DNA of 64,000 bases from JBFHIJ01 sp963678775 (GCA_963678775.2 CAXXGR010000007.1:744001-808000); one strand, 5' to 3'. Shown: positions 29,601-38,821, counted from the first letter of the stretch. Made by a program: numbers and translations. Notes: a model not told the origin generated them from the letters alone.

Positions 29601-30533
29601 AATCCAAATAAAATCAGTCACTGCTTGAATTTTAGATGATATATCCTGTACAAATGTCATTATACCAATTGTCTTACCTGAGAAATCTTTTAACGGAATA
29701 TAACTCACAGCTGTATTATCAGAAATATCAGTAGCAATTTCAGACTTTCTCAATACCTCATCAATTATAGAAATATTAACTATAGATTTAGGTTTAACCC
29801 ATTGTTGCTTGACTTTTGATATGATATAATTGTTAACTTCACCAGCATAATTTTCTTTTATTTGATTAGGAAGAAACAATGATAATGCTGCTTCTTTGTT
29901 TACTAAATAAAACGCACTATAAGTAGTATCGCTTCCAGTTAAAATAGAAATAATGTCCATTGGATTATAAAACATTTCTACAGATCCAATATACTCTTCT
30001 CCATTAAATATAGGGGCAATCCCTCTTATGGCAAATCCTCCCTTCCCTAGCTCAATTGCTTTTAGTGGCTTTTGTTTTTCGTTTACATTTAATATTGTTT
30101 TTCTAAAGCTCGACAAATCATCATTGCGCTTTTTACTCCAAATTCTATATAAACTTTTTGCAGGTGGTCTATGAAAATGAATTTTATAGTCATCTAAGTT
30201 ATTTTCTTTTGTGATAGAGGATATTAAAGGAGATATTGTCTTGTCTATTTCTTTAACAGCTTGTTCATCATCATACTGATACGCCTCTATTATTTTATCA
30301 TTGTTTGCTATATATAAAGCTGTTTCTAGTGCTTTGTTTTGATATTCTTCTATTAATTTAGAAAGCTGTTGTGCATCTGATTTTGATTGAATTTGAATAT
30401 CATTCCGAATTTGACTATTCATTTTATTATCAATCAAGAAAGTAGAGACAGCTAAAATAGCAATAAAAAAAGGAGTAAGCCATAACAATATTTTGTTTGA
30501 AATAGTTGAAAGTTTCATCTTGACCTTCTTCAA
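26688..30533 (-). CDS. methyl-accepting chemotaxis protein with dCache, multi-HAMP and Cys-rich PAS
   Basis: 1281 residues. Membrane helices at about 14-34 and 307-331 enclose a dCache_3-type sensor; its signature HxHRPPAxSLYR-like block is at 119-130 and RGIAPIF near 170. HAMP-like repeats run from about 333 to 705 and from about 825 to 985. A PAS domain lies between them (about 703-820), carrying Cys749, Cys758, Cys763, Cys765 and His766. The signalling domain (about 1000-1250) has tip EIADQTNLLALNAAIEAARAG (1097-1117). The PAS cluster suggests metal, haem or redox sensing. The dCache points to an external small molecule. Both readings are inference. Confidence 0.95.
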   Translation of the reverse strand: MKKVKMKLSTISNKILLWLTPFFIAILAVSTFLIDNKMNSQIRNDIQIQSKSDAQQLSKLIEEYQNKALETALYIANNDKIIEAYQYDDEQAVKEIDKTISPLISSITKENNLDDYKIHFHRPPAKSLYRIWSKKRNDDLSSFRKTILNVNEKQKPLKAIELGKGGFAIRGIAPIFNGEEYIGSVEMFYNPMDIISILTGSDTTYSAFYLVNKEAALSLFLPNQIKENYAGEVNNYIISKVKQQWVKPKSIVNISIIDEVLRKSEIATDISDNTAVSYIPLKDFSGKTIGIMTFVQDISSKIQAVTDFIWIINIVLSILIIVLYIALILVIRFNISRKLSVLLEANKSLEIGNLEYFKINAAYKSLLEKDSKDEIGQLVSSYSSMVSVQTNLLDGIDLFTKEIDNGNLSFRNSNKLEGVYAEILQKINSCIDVMVEPIDITIDYLEKISQGQLPKPIGEKYRGDFERIRSALNLLILSISSLNDEFDAVYKNQTNGIISYKAPEDKYSGFYRELLAKTNESFGQLDMYISNAISISTDYANGNLENRMKQLPGELGNFSNAINKIGSSVGILSDQINDLSKSISNGLLDVRAEEMQVKGQFRVILNGLNQTLDAVIHPLNVTAEYIDRISKGDIPSRITEEYKGDFNEIKNNINLCIDSLSLMLNDVDLFVSEISIGKLRYRVQTDKLSGDFNKIMNGLNSSMDSVVSLLDSIEAPLMSIDKDFNILFMNEQGSSLDKKHGADLEGSKCYNHFKTDHCKTDNCACHRTMLSNLPEQATTVARPGIHELDIVYNGVPIKDSNNNTIGAFEIVFDQTEVKRQIKVNEKVAKYQVLNTEQLIHSLEMLSNGNTNSEFVISDPNDLDLREAFNNFNKISIALSNSMQSISDVLAGVDNFVTNAEKGNLKYRIDTSRFKGDYQQLVKGVNNILENVLAPINESLSIIEEMEAGNLNQFMIGEYEGDYLVLKEKQNSLIISLNKVLSEVVNIVEMVDDSTNIISNNTDALAAATLEQSSQSDEVASAVEELSATITQNAISSLKTSELATNNGDLAVEGGNIVSETILKMKDIAGVVADSATQIEQLGKASSKIGEIISVIDEIADQTNLLALNAAIEAARAGEQGRGFAVVADEVRKLAERTSDATKQISSMIIDVQNETSKAVEAMHRGTKEVNGGITFADKAGDALKKIVNSSTQLKDMVNQMASANEEQSATSEQISKNIASISQVSSESAKRIEGVSNMSDQLKTMTTELATAVSRFNLSSEYRTHQSGANLLNAVNYKQKQ
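28236..28289 (-). other. Cys-rich motif in the chemoreceptor PAS domain
   Basis: Residues 749-766 of the receptor read C-x8-C-x4-C-A-C-H. Similar Cys sets occur in some PAS domains and can hold a metal or haem. The ligand here is not determined. Confidence 0.6.
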
Positions 30534-30559
30534 AAATATAATTTGGAATTAAAATGAAT

Positions 30560-30595
30560 CAAAAGCCGTACACATTAATACATGTACGACTTTTG
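30560..30595 (-). terminator. hairpin after the 1219-residue chemoreceptor
   Basis: CAAAAG(c)CGTACA pairs with TGTACG(a)CTTTTG. The stem is long, but the following T-tract on the minus strand is interrupted (TTTTGATTCATTTT), so termination may be partial and the next receptor gene may be read through. Confidence 0.6.
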
Positions 30596-30608
30596 AACAA
30601 TATCACTT

Positions 30609-33600
30609 TTAGAAATCAAATACATTATCATTGTTAGCTGCTAAATGTTTAGCATTTATATTTTCTTCGTAATTAATACTTGCGGTATCTTCCGCGAGTA
30701 AATTTGTGGCTGTATTTGAAGACGATATTTTAAATCTTTTCATTAATGTAAATAAGTCATTTGTAAGTCTTGATAGTTCCTCTGCAGAACGTGCAACATT
30801 TTCAATTCTTGAAGCAGATTCTGAGGTAACTTTAGAAATAGATTGTACATTTTTACTTATTTGCTCACTTGTCGCAGATTGCTCTTCACTAGCAGCGGCA
30901 ATTTGATTGACCATATCCATAACATCAGTGGTACTTGAAAGTATTTCTTCCAAAGACTCTCCTGCTTTATCAGCCAAATCAATACCGGAAGATACTTCTT
31001 CATTCCCTTTATTCATTGCTTTTACAGCTTCAGAAGTTTCTTCTTGGATGCCCTTAATCATGTTAGCAATCTGTTTAGTAGCCTCAGTAGTTCTTTCAGC
31101 TAACTTTCTCACCTCGTCTGCTACAACAGCAAATCCACGCCCTTGTTCGCCTGCTCTGGCTGCTTCAATTGCTGCATTTAAAGCTAATAGATTAGTTTGA
31201 TCTGCTATATCATCGATCACTGAAATAATCTCGCCAATTTGTTTACTGGATTCACCAAGTTTGCCGATATTTTCTGCAGATTTTTGAACTACATTTGCAA
31301 TATCTCGCATTTTGAGAATCGTTTGTTTAACTACCTGTCCACCTTCCTTAGCAATGTCACCATTTTTCTGAGCCACATCTGCAGTTCTACTAGCACTCAT
31401 TGCATTTTCGGTAACAGTACGAGACATTTGTTCAACTGCGGAAGCTACTTCATCAGACTGTGCTGATTGTTCCTGAGTAGCAGCAGCTAAAGATTCTGAA
31501 GTACTGGTAATCTCTTCGGAAGAGTTCGCAGTTATCTTCACAGTATCTTGTACCTGGAACAATAATGAATTTAGAGATTCTGTTACTTTGTTAACATTAT
31601 TTTTAAGAACTTGATGATCACCTTTATAGTTACCAGTCATTCTTTTAGTCAAGTCTCCTGTCGCCATAACTTGGAGTACATGAGTTGCTTCTTCTACCGG
31701 TTCTACAACTGCTTGCATTAAGTCATTAACTCCTTCGACTAAGTCAGCCCATCCACCTGCATAGTTAGCGGCATTTCCTCTGGCACTTAAATCCCCATTT
31801 TTTGCAGATTTTGTTAAACCATTGATTTCATTATTAAAATTAATTAGGTTAGCTCGTAATTCATCAAGTGTATCTTTGATAAATGCTTTTTTGCCCGGTA
31901 AGTCAGGACATATTTTATCAAAGTTACCTTCCCCATATTCACTTACAATGCCCATAGACATTTTCTTAACAGAGATATGACCATTGACCATTTGATTGAC
32001 ACCAACTGCCATGTTGTGATAAGCACCTTGGAATTTTGCAACATCCATTACTATATCAATATCGCCCAAATCATGTTGACGACTCATATTTTCCATCTCA
32101 GAGATATAATCACTCAGGTTATGAATCAAAGTATTCAAATTTTGTTTGATTTCATTGAAATCACCGTTGTAGTTATCTGTAATAAGCGGTGGAATATCGC
32201 CTTTGGAGATTCTATCTACATACTCTGCGGTTACATTTAGAGGTGCTACCATTGCATCTACTAAATCATTAATACCTTGCACCAAACTACCCCAATCACC
32301 TACAAATTTCTGACTGTTAGCTCTTACATCTAACTGACCGTTTTTAGTAGCAGTGATTAACTTATTTGTTTCTGCAAGTAAGCCACTCATTACGTCTATT
32401 GTGCCATTAAGGTTGTTTTTAATTTCGTTAAAATCACCTTTATATTCATCTACTATTTTTGGAGGAATATCACCTTTGGATATTCTATCTACGTACTCTG
32501 CGGTTACATTTAGAGGTGCTACCATTGCATCTACTAAATCATTAACTCCTTGCACCAAACTACCCCAATCGCCAACAAATTTCTGACTGTTAGCTCTTAC
32601 GTCTAATTGTCCATTCTTAGTTGCAGTAATTAGTTTATTTGTTTCTGCAAGTAAGCCACTCATTACGTCTATTGTGCCATTAAGATTATTTTTAATTTCG
32701 TTAAAATCACCTTTGTATTCTTCTTCAATTTTTGGAGGAATATCACCTTTGGATATTCTATCCACATATTCAGCTGTTACATTAAGTGGAGCTACCATTG
32801 CATCTACTAAATCATTAACTCCTTGCACCAAACTACCCCAATCACCTACAAATTTTTGACTGTTAGCTCTTACGTCTAACTGTCCATTCTTAGTTGCAGT
32901 AATTAGTTTATTTGTTTCTGCAAGTAAGCCACTCATTACGTCTATTGTGCCATTAAGGTTATTTTTAATCTCGTTAAAATCACCTTTATATTCTTCTTCA
33001 ATTTTAGGTGGAATATCGCCTTTGGAGATTCTATCCACATACTCAGCTGTTACATTTAAAGGTGAAATAACAGCATCTAATGTATTATTTAAACCTTGAA
33101 TCAATGTAAAATATTCGCCTTTGTAGTCATTAGGATTAGCTCGTTTGTCTAGTTGACCTTTTACAGCACTATCGGATAAAGATATGGTTTCGTTAACCAT
33201 AGATTTAATAGTTTGCATCATTGATTTCATTGATCTCAATAATACCGATATTTCATCTTTGCCATTTGTATTTATTTGCATATCCAGATTACCTTGTGCA
33301 ATATTAGTTGCGGCATCAACAGCAATTTGTAGAGGTTTTACTATAGCTTTTGTAATAAGTAAGGCAAATACAACCGCAATTATAACCGATATCAGTGATA
33401 AGATAATTATTAAAGCATTGACAAAAGGTCCTAATTCATCTTGTTCTGCTTTTATATCTAACTTAACCCATTCAGCTTCAGAACCGATATGTTGCCCTGT
33501 AGGATAAAATACGTCAGCTAACAGTTGATTTCTATTTGATATTATATTATAGATTTTACCCACATTTTCTACATAGATATCCATGTCAGTCTTTGCTTTT

Positions 33601-34268
33601 TCCATCATAGCACGTCTTCTTGGATTAGATAAATTTTTATCCAACAATTCGTAAGCAGAATTAAAATTGTCAACAAGTTCCAACTTAGCTCGGTCTATAG
33701 ATTCTTCTAAATTATCATTTAAATATTTTATTACATATAATCTACCTAAAAGCAATTTTTCTTGCAAAGCACCTGCATAATAAGAAGCAACAGGGTCTCC
33801 GTCTTTATAAGCTGACAACATAATGTTAGAAATGTTTTGTCTCATTTCTAAACCAATAGGGTTTAGAACATTTAGTACAACATCATTTCTTTCCTTATAA
33901 AAAGCTTGAATCTGTTTAAATCCATTGTTATAGGTAGTTACCATCGTATCTATTGTAGATAACTTATCAGTACGAAGTGGATTTTGGATGTCAACATGTG
34001 CTTGTTTAAGAAATGTCGTGACATTTTCTATACGTTTATTAAATTCAACTACACTTTCATCGGATCCACTTTTAATAAATTCTTGCGAATTTACTCTGGA
34101 TTCTAAAATATTTGCCTGAACCCTTCCCAAGAGAACATTATCACGAGCAATATCTCGATAATCAGAGAATTTTGTAAAAACTACAACTGATAATATTATT
34201 AGCATAGTTAAAACAACACCAAAACCTAAATACAACTTTTGACTAATTTTCACATTTTGTAAAAACAT
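30609..34268 (-). CDS. methyl-accepting chemotaxis protein, 4-helix sensor, repeated HAMP modules
   Basis: 1219 residues. Membrane helices at about 11-32 and 284-306 flank a helical periplasmic sensor domain. A canonical HAMP starts at about 307. Residues 402-674 are three nearly identical 91-residue modules (each two HAMP-like halves), followed by a partial fourth copy to about 720 and more divergent HAMP-like segments to about 900. The signalling domain (about 915-1180) has the tip DIADQTNLLALNAAIEAARAG (1019-1039). The C-terminus ends NVFDF, which is not a classical CheR-docking pentapeptide. It is the first of the two adjacent large receptors, with 298 nt of AT-rich non-coding sequence before it. 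Confidence 0.95.
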   Translation of the reverse strand: MFLQNVKISQKLYLGFGVVLTMLIILSVVVFTKFSDYRDIARDNVLLGRVQANILESRVNSQEFIKSGSDESVVEFNKRIENVTTFLKQAHVDIQNPLRTDKLSTIDTMVTTYNNGFKQIQAFYKERNDVVLNVLNPIGLEMRQNISNIMLSAYKDGDPVASYYAGALQEKLLLGRLYVIKYLNDNLEESIDRAKLELVDNFNSAYELLDKNLSNPRRRAMMEKAKTDMDIYVENVGKIYNIISNRNQLLADVFYPTGQHIGSEAEWVKLDIKAEQDELGPFVNALIIILSLISVIIAVVFALLITKAIVKPLQIAVDAATNIAQGNLDMQINTNGKDEISVLLRSMKSMMQTIKSMVNETISLSDSAVKGQLDKRANPNDYKGEYFTLIQGLNNTLDAVISPLNVTAEYVDRISKGDIPPKIEEEYKGDFNEIKNNLNGTIDVMSGLLAETNKLITATKNGQLDVRANSQKFVGDWGSLVQGVNDLVDAMVAPLNVTAEYVDRISKGDIPPKIEEEYKGDFNEIKNNLNGTIDVMSGLLAETNKLITATKNGQLDVRANSQKFVGDWGSLVQGVNDLVDAMVAPLNVTAEYVDRISKGDIPPKIVDEYKGDFNEIKNNLNGTIDVMSGLLAETNKLITATKNGQLDVRANSQKFVGDWGSLVQGINDLVDAMVAPLNVTAEYVDRISKGDIPPLITDNYNGDFNEIKQNLNTLIHNLSDYISEMENMSRQHDLGDIDIVMDVAKFQGAYHNMAVGVNQMVNGHISVKKMSMGIVSEYGEGNFDKICPDLPGKKAFIKDTLDELRANLINFNNEINGLTKSAKNGDLSARGNAANYAGGWADLVEGVNDLMQAVVEPVEEATHVLQVMATGDLTKRMTGNYKGDHQVLKNNVNKVTESLNSLLFQVQDTVKITANSSEEITSTSESLAAATQEQSAQSDEVASAVEQMSRTVTENAMSASRTADVAQKNGDIAKEGGQVVKQTILKMRDIANVVQKSAENIGKLGESSKQIGEIISVIDDIADQTNLLALNAAIEAARAGEQGRGFAVVADEVRKLAERTTEATKQIANMIKGIQEETSEAVKAMNKGNEEVSSGIDLADKAGESLEEILSSTTDVMDMVNQIAAASEEQSATSEQISKNVQSISKVTSESASRIENVARSAEELSRLTNDLFTLMKRFKISSSNTATNLLAEDTASINYEENINAKHLAANNDNVFDF
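32247..33065 (-). repeat. three tandem 273-bp coding repeats in the chemoreceptor
   Basis: Three in-frame copies of a 91-codon unit (32247-32519, 32520-32792, 32793-33065) encode the APLNVTAEYVDRISKGD module. Only a few codons differ between copies (EEE versus VDE, V versus I) and long stretches are identical at the DNA level. A partial fourth copy continues to about 32109. They look like recent unequal-recombination products. Confidence 0.9.
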
Positions 34269-34566
34269 AACGACCCCAACCCTTTGTTTATGATTATATA
34301 CTTACATATAAAATATGTATCTTCATCATTGATTTCACATATCATGGGTGTAATAAAAAATATTTACCCATCTAACATAGAACTATAATCGGCAAAATAG
34401 AAAATATGTTTAATTAACGAATAGAATTACTATATTATTTTGCTTGTTATTACAATATAGTAAGTTAAATCGATATATTTTGCAAGAATTACTATTTATT
34501 TGATATATATTCAACAATTGAATTAGATATGTTTCAAGGTTTTTATAGTGAATGCTTGAATGTGGT

Positions 34567-35166
34567 CTATTTTATTATTTTGCTTGAAATTATATTTTGG
34601 TAAGTATTGGCAAGAACAGTCTGAACATTCCCTATTAGTGGATCATCATGACCAGAGTATACGATTTCAATATTTCTGTCTATTAGTTTTTCTATGACGT
34701 GAACATATTCTTGAGTATATGACCCTCCAGGAGATTTAATATTAATTGCAGTATCTCCTGAAAATAGGATCTTTTCTTTAGGAAAGTAAAAACAAGCAGA
34801 ATCATGAGAGTGCCCGGGAGTATGAAGAACTTCTGCATAAGAATCGCCAATCTTCAATTGCATTCCATCCTTTAACAGATAGTCTACACCTATAATTTTC
34901 GAAAATGCAAAGACTTTAGGATGATAAAGTTCAATAATATGTTTTAACCCACCTGTATGATCAAAATGCTCATGAGTTAAGATTATTTGTTCGACTCTTC
35001 TTTTTCCTACTCCGGTTGAAATAGTATTTAGCTCATCGAGAATAAATTCGTTAGTGCCTACATCTACTAATGTATTCACATCAGAGATGGCATTCCAGTC
35101 ACCTCTGATGAGATATACATTACAAGTATAAGTATTGGGGTCTTTTTTAAAAAGAGTAACATTCAT
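34567..35166 (-). CDS. MBL-fold metallohydrolase
   Basis: 199 residues with the metallo-beta-lactamase fold. The dinuclear metal site is complete: HEHFDH at 65-70, His119 in HTPGHSHDS, Asp138 in FSGDTA and His173 in YSGHDDP. The small single-domain form is like many hydroxyacylglutathione-hydrolase relatives, but without the C-terminal helices that make glyoxalase II. The substrate is unknown. The start shares a base with the stop of the CheR-like gene, so the two are translationally coupled. Confidence 0.9.
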   Translation of the reverse strand: MNVTLFKKDPNTYTCNVYLIRGDWNAISDVNTLVDVGTNEFILDELNTISTGVGKRRVEQIILTHEHFDHTGGLKHIIELYHPKVFAFSKIIGVDYLLKDGMQLKIGDSYAEVLHTPGHSHDSACFYFPKEKILFSGDTAINIKSPGGSYTQEYVHVIEKLIDRNIEIVYSGHDDPLIGNVQTVLANTYQNIISSKIIK

Positions 35167-35765
35167 TATTTTTTTATATATAAATTGGCGTCACTAACAA
35201 TTTTCTCAAACATACCCTGGCATTCAGGAGGCATTGCCTGTGTTTGCTCTGATACGAAATAGCCACCAGGATTGAGTACTTTATGGAACATTTTAATTAC
35301 TTCTACTCTTTCTTCTGGTTTTAAGTGTAATAGTACATTTTTGCAGATTATTGCATCAAAATTATTTTCAATAGGTTGCAGTGACAATAAGTCGTGCCAG
35401 TGATATTCCAACCTGCTTTTGATACTAGAATCTAATTCATATCTTCCATCTTCTAATTTAGCAAAATATTTATCTAAAATACCTTCTGGCATCCTTGATA
35501 AATCAGAGTATGGATATATTGCATTATTAATTATTTGGTCAAAATTGCCGGATTCATCTATATCTGTAGCAACTATTTTTACTTTTTTGAATCCAAAATG
35601 TCCCATCTTTTCAGACATAATAAGCGCAAATGTATAAGGCTCCGGCCCCATCGCGCATCCTGCATCCCATACTTTAATGCTGGATTTAGAAGAATTAGCT
35701 TCTATCAAATGATTTGCTAAATGCTCTAATGTATGTCTGTCTCTAAAGAAAAATGTAAAAGCCAT
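35166..35765 (-). CDS. CheR-type methyltransferase lacking the N-terminal domain
   Basis: 199 residues. It begins almost at the CheR catalytic domain: FTFFFRDRHTLEHL at about 3-16, the SAM-binding segment WDAGCAMGPEPYTFAL near 33-48, ATDID near 67-71, and CKNVLLHL near 138-145. Full CheR proteins have 70 to 90 more residues of N-terminal helices. Here an in-frame TAG lies just upstream, and an AGGA site precedes the ATG, so the short form is real. It may methylate receptor glutamates or have another target. It lies one gene upstream of the three large receptors. Confidence 0.85.
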   Translation of the reverse strand: MAFTFFFRDRHTLEHLANHLIEANSSKSSIKVWDAGCAMGPEPYTFALIMSEKMGHFGFKKVKIVATDIDESGNFDQIINNAIYPYSDLSRMPEGILDKYFAKLEDGRYELDSSIKSRLEYHWHDLLSLQPIENNFDAIICKNVLLHLKPEERVEVIKMFHKVLNPGGYFVSEQTQAMPPECQGMFEKIVSDANLYIKK

Positions 35766-35861
35766 CGAGTATCCTACCTAATGTAGCTAATTAATACGTT
35801 TAATAGTTTAATATATATATAATTCCCGTACTTTACAACTTAATTAGATAAACGAATAAAA

Positions 35862-35890
35862 AAAAGAGAAGCAGGTTATGCATCTCTTTT
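35862..35890 (-). terminator. intrinsic terminator after purH
   Basis: AAAAGAGA (35862-35869) pairs with TCTCTTTT (35883-35890), with GCA/TGC inside. On the minus strand the stem runs into an 8-T tract. Confidence 0.85.
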
Positions 35891-35911
35891 ATTTTATTGT
35901 AATAAATACTA

Positions 35912-37462
35912 TTAATGTCTAAAATGTCGCATTCCGGTAAATATCATAGCAATATTGTTTTCATTGGCTGCTTTGATTACTTCTTCATCTCTTACAGAAC
36001 CGCCTGGTTGAATTACAGCAGTAACACCTGCTTTTGCTGCTTCGATAAGTCCATCAGCAAACGGGAAAAAGGCATCTGAGGCTAACACGCTTCCCTGCAA
36101 GTCTAAATTCATTAGTTTAGCTTTTGCAACTGCTATACGAGAAGAATCCACTCTTGACATTTGTCCGGCGCCTATACCTAAAGTCCTATCATGTGATGTA
36201 TAAACTATAGCATTAGATTTCACATGTTTGCAAACTTTCCAAGCAAATTTCAGTCCTTGCATTTCGGCTTCTGTCGGTTGTCTTTCTGATACAACACGGT
36301 AGCCTTCATCTGAAAGTAATTGTATATCAGACTCCTGCATTAAATATCCACCAACTACAGACTTGTACTCTACTGACAAATATGCCTTAATATGTTCAAA
36401 ATTAACTTTAACAAGTCTTCGGTCACGTTTTTTAGTCAATATTTCTAAAGCTTCTTTTGTAAAATCAGGAGCTAATATTATTTCAGAGAATATGCTATGT
36501 ACTTTTTCTGCGAAAGCTTTGTCAACTGTTCTGTTCGCTGTAAATATACCTCCAAATGGAGATACAGTATCAGTAGCAAATGCTTTATCATAAGCGTCTA
36601 CCAAATTATCAGCAATACCAACTCCACAAGGATTCGTGTGTTTAACAAGAGCTACAGTAGGGTCTTCAAATTCTACTATAAGTTGTGCAGCAGCGCTCAA
36701 ATCTATAATATTATTGTAAGACAACTCTTTTCCATGCAGTTGTTTAAACAAATTATAGAAGTTAGCACCAAACAGCGTTGCTTTTTGGTGAGGGTTTTCG
36801 CCATAACGTAATGATTGTGCTTTTTTCATTCCCAGACCATACTGCTCAGAGTCTTTTTCCGAATACTCACGCATATATTTAGAAATAACAGAGTCGTAGT
36901 AGGCAGTTAAAGAATAAACTTCAGCAGCTAATTTAGATCTAAGCTTTAAAGAAACAGTACAATCGTCACCCATTTCTTCAATAATTTTATTATAACAATC
37001 AGGATTCACAACAGTAGCAGTCCATTTGTAGTTTTTTGCTGCTGCTCTAAGCATTGCCGGACCACCGATATCAATATTTTCAATCATATCTTCGTGAGTA
37101 GAATCTTCTTTAGCCAAGGTTTGTTCGAACGGGTATAAGTTAACGACTAGTAAGTCTATTGAAAATAAATTGTGCTCTTTCATTTGAGCAAGATGAGACT
37201 CTTTTCCTAAATCAGCCAGTAAACCTGCATGTACATTTGGATGTAGTGTTTTAACTCTACCATCCATAATTTCCGGAAAGTTAGTTATATCACTAACCGA
37301 ATGAACCGGTACTTCGTTTTCTTTAAGAAGCTTGGCAGTACCACCAGTAGAATAGATAGTTACATTCTTTTTTGATAATTCCTTAGCAAATTCGACTATA
37401 CCGGTTTTATCAGAAACCGATATTAAAGCATTTTTGATGGTGTGCATATCCGGAGTGTTCAT
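35912..37462 (-). CDS. purH: bifunctional AICAR transformylase/IMP cyclohydrolase
   Basis: 516 residues, normal length. The N-terminal MGS-like domain (about 10-150; STGGTAKLL and DGRVKTLHP) is IMP cyclohydrolase. The C-terminal AICAR transformylase domain contains KHTNPCGVGIA near 270-280 and the SLRYGENPHQ segment near 212-221. It carries out the last two steps of purine synthesis, using 10-formyltetrahydrofolate. folC lies upstream on the same strand with a 70-nt gap. Confidence 0.97.
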   Translation of the reverse strand: MNTPDMHTIKNALISVSDKTGIVEFAKELSKKNVTIYSTGGTAKLLKENEVPVHSVSDITNFPEIMDGRVKTLHPNVHAGLLADLGKESHLAQMKEHNLFSIDLLVVNLYPFEQTLAKEDSTHEDMIENIDIGGPAMLRAAAKNYKWTATVVNPDCYNKIIEEMGDDCTVSLKLRSKLAAEVYSLTAYYDSVISKYMREYSEKDSEQYGLGMKKAQSLRYGENPHQKATLFGANFYNLFKQLHGKELSYNNIIDLSAAAQLIVEFEDPTVALVKHTNPCGVGIADNLVDAYDKAFATDTVSPFGGIFTANRTVDKAFAEKVHSIFSEIILAPDFTKEALEILTKKRDRRLVKVNFEHIKAYLSVEYKSVVGGYLMQESDIQLLSDEGYRVVSERQPTEAEMQGLKFAWKVCKHVKSNAIVYTSHDRTLGIGAGQMSRVDSSRIAVAKAKLMNLDLQGSVLASDAFFPFADGLIEAAKAGVTAVIQPGGSVRDEEVIKAANENNIAMIFTGMRHFRH

Positions 37463-37532
37463 TTATAAATTCCTGATAGAGATAAAAAATATATTGATTT
37501 ACAAATAAAGTAAATTTTTGATAGACTTGATA

Positions 37533-38801
37533 TTAAATCTTATTAAGTAGTGTTAGCATTTCACCTGTTAAATAAAAAGAACCAACAATCAACGTATTGG
37601 CATCAGGATTGATTTTATAGAATGCTTCCTCAGTATTCATGGTGGTTACAACTTTGTCAAATCCAAGATTTAATGCTATATCCTGTATATTCGTGATATC
37701 GGCTGCTCTGTCAATCGCTGGCTTAGTAATTATTAATTTACTACTTATGCTCTTTAATAAAATTAAAATGGCAGCAATGTCTTTATCAGACATAGCAGCA
37801 AATATTATTTCAAATTTACAGTTGCCTATATGTTGTTTTATAGTATCAACAAGTGATTTGACTGCTGCTTCATTATGAGATGAATCAATTATCAAAAATG
37901 GTGAGTTTTTTAACATTTCTATTCTTGTAGACAATTTGCTGTTATGCTTGACATTTTCAATTCCATCTCTAATATTTTCCATAGTTAAATCAATACCGGA
38001 ATGTAGAAGTATAGACAAAGCAAGTTCCAAATTTTCTATTTGATGTACACCGGGTAAGGGTAAGATAGTATATGCTAAATTGCCATGATAATTGACACAA
38101 ACTTCAGTGGTTAAATTATTTAAGTATTTATGTTGAATCACTGTTTCAGATTCAGTAGAAAGTATAAAATCGCTATGATTACTTTCTGCTACTTTTTTGA
38201 TTTCTGTGTATACATCTTCTAAATTTTTTGAAATTACCACAGGAGTATTACCTTTTATAATACCTGCCTTTTCATAGGCTATTTGCTCTATTGTATCTCC
38301 CAAATATTCTTTATGTTCTAAACTTATAGAAGTAATACCGCTCACAATTGGTATTAGAACATTTGTAGCATCATATCTCCCACCCATACCTGTTTCAATA
38401 ATTCCATAGTCGATATGTTTATCAGAAAAATATTGGAATGCCATCGCTGTAGTTATTTCAAAAAATGTAGCATTAACTTTTTCAGAAAAAGGCATAAATA
38501 CTTCAGCGTAATTGACTAAATCATCATCAGATATATCCATCCCGTTTATTTTAATTCTCTCATTGAAATTTATCAGATGAGGTGATGTGTAAAGCCCTAC
38601 AGTGTAGCCTGATTCCATTAAAATCGAAGCTAATAGCGAGCTGGTAGAGCCTTTACCGTTTGTACCTGCTATGTGAATACTTTTGAAATTATTCTGCGGA
38701 TTATCTACCTGTTGTAGTATGTTTGCTATTCTTTCAAGCCCGGGATTTATACCGAATCTATGCAAAGAGTACAGTTTGTCTAATATTTTATTCTTTTTCA
38801 T
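37533..38801 (-). CDS. folC: folylpolyglutamate/dihydrofolate synthase
   Basis: 422 residues of the Mur ligase-like family. The ATP-binding loop GTNGKGS is at 46-52, followed by LYTSPHLINFNERI at 74-87, TGMGGRYDATN near 138-148 and SSHNEAAV near 306-313. It adds glutamate to folates, and the bacterial form often also makes dihydrofolate. With purH beside it, one-carbon and purine genes are grouped. Transcription from the nuoJK unit is stopped by a hairpin just upstream. Confidence 0.93.
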   Translation of the reverse strand: MKKNKILDKLYSLHRFGINPGLERIANILQQVDNPQNNFKSIHIAGTNGKGSTSSLLASILMESGYTVGLYTSPHLINFNERIKINGMDISDDDLVNYAEVFMPFSEKVNATFFEITTAMAFQYFSDKHIDYGIIETGMGGRYDATNVLIPIVSGITSISLEHKEYLGDTIEQIAYEKAGIIKGNTPVVISKNLEDVYTEIKKVAESNHSDFILSTESETVIQHKYLNNLTTEVCVNYHGNLAYTILPLPGVHQIENLELALSILLHSGIDLTMENIRDGIENVKHNSKLSTRIEMLKNSPFLIIDSSHNEAAVKSLVDTIKQHIGNCKFEIIFAAMSDKDIAAILILLKSISSKLIITKPAIDRAADITNIQDIALNLGFDKVVTTMNTEEAFYKINPDANTLIVGSFYLTGEMLTLLNKI

Positions 38802-38821
38802 TTTACCTATACCAATAAAAA

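Noticed and set aside
32247..33065. Possible CRISPR-like or satellite repeat
   Set aside because: The 273-bp repeats are in frame inside a chemoreceptor gene and encode HAMP modules. There are no spacers.
34345..34370. TGGGT...ACCCA hairpin as a terminator for the MBL/CheR unit
   Set aside because: Only five pairs, no T-run, and about 200 nt from the gene end.
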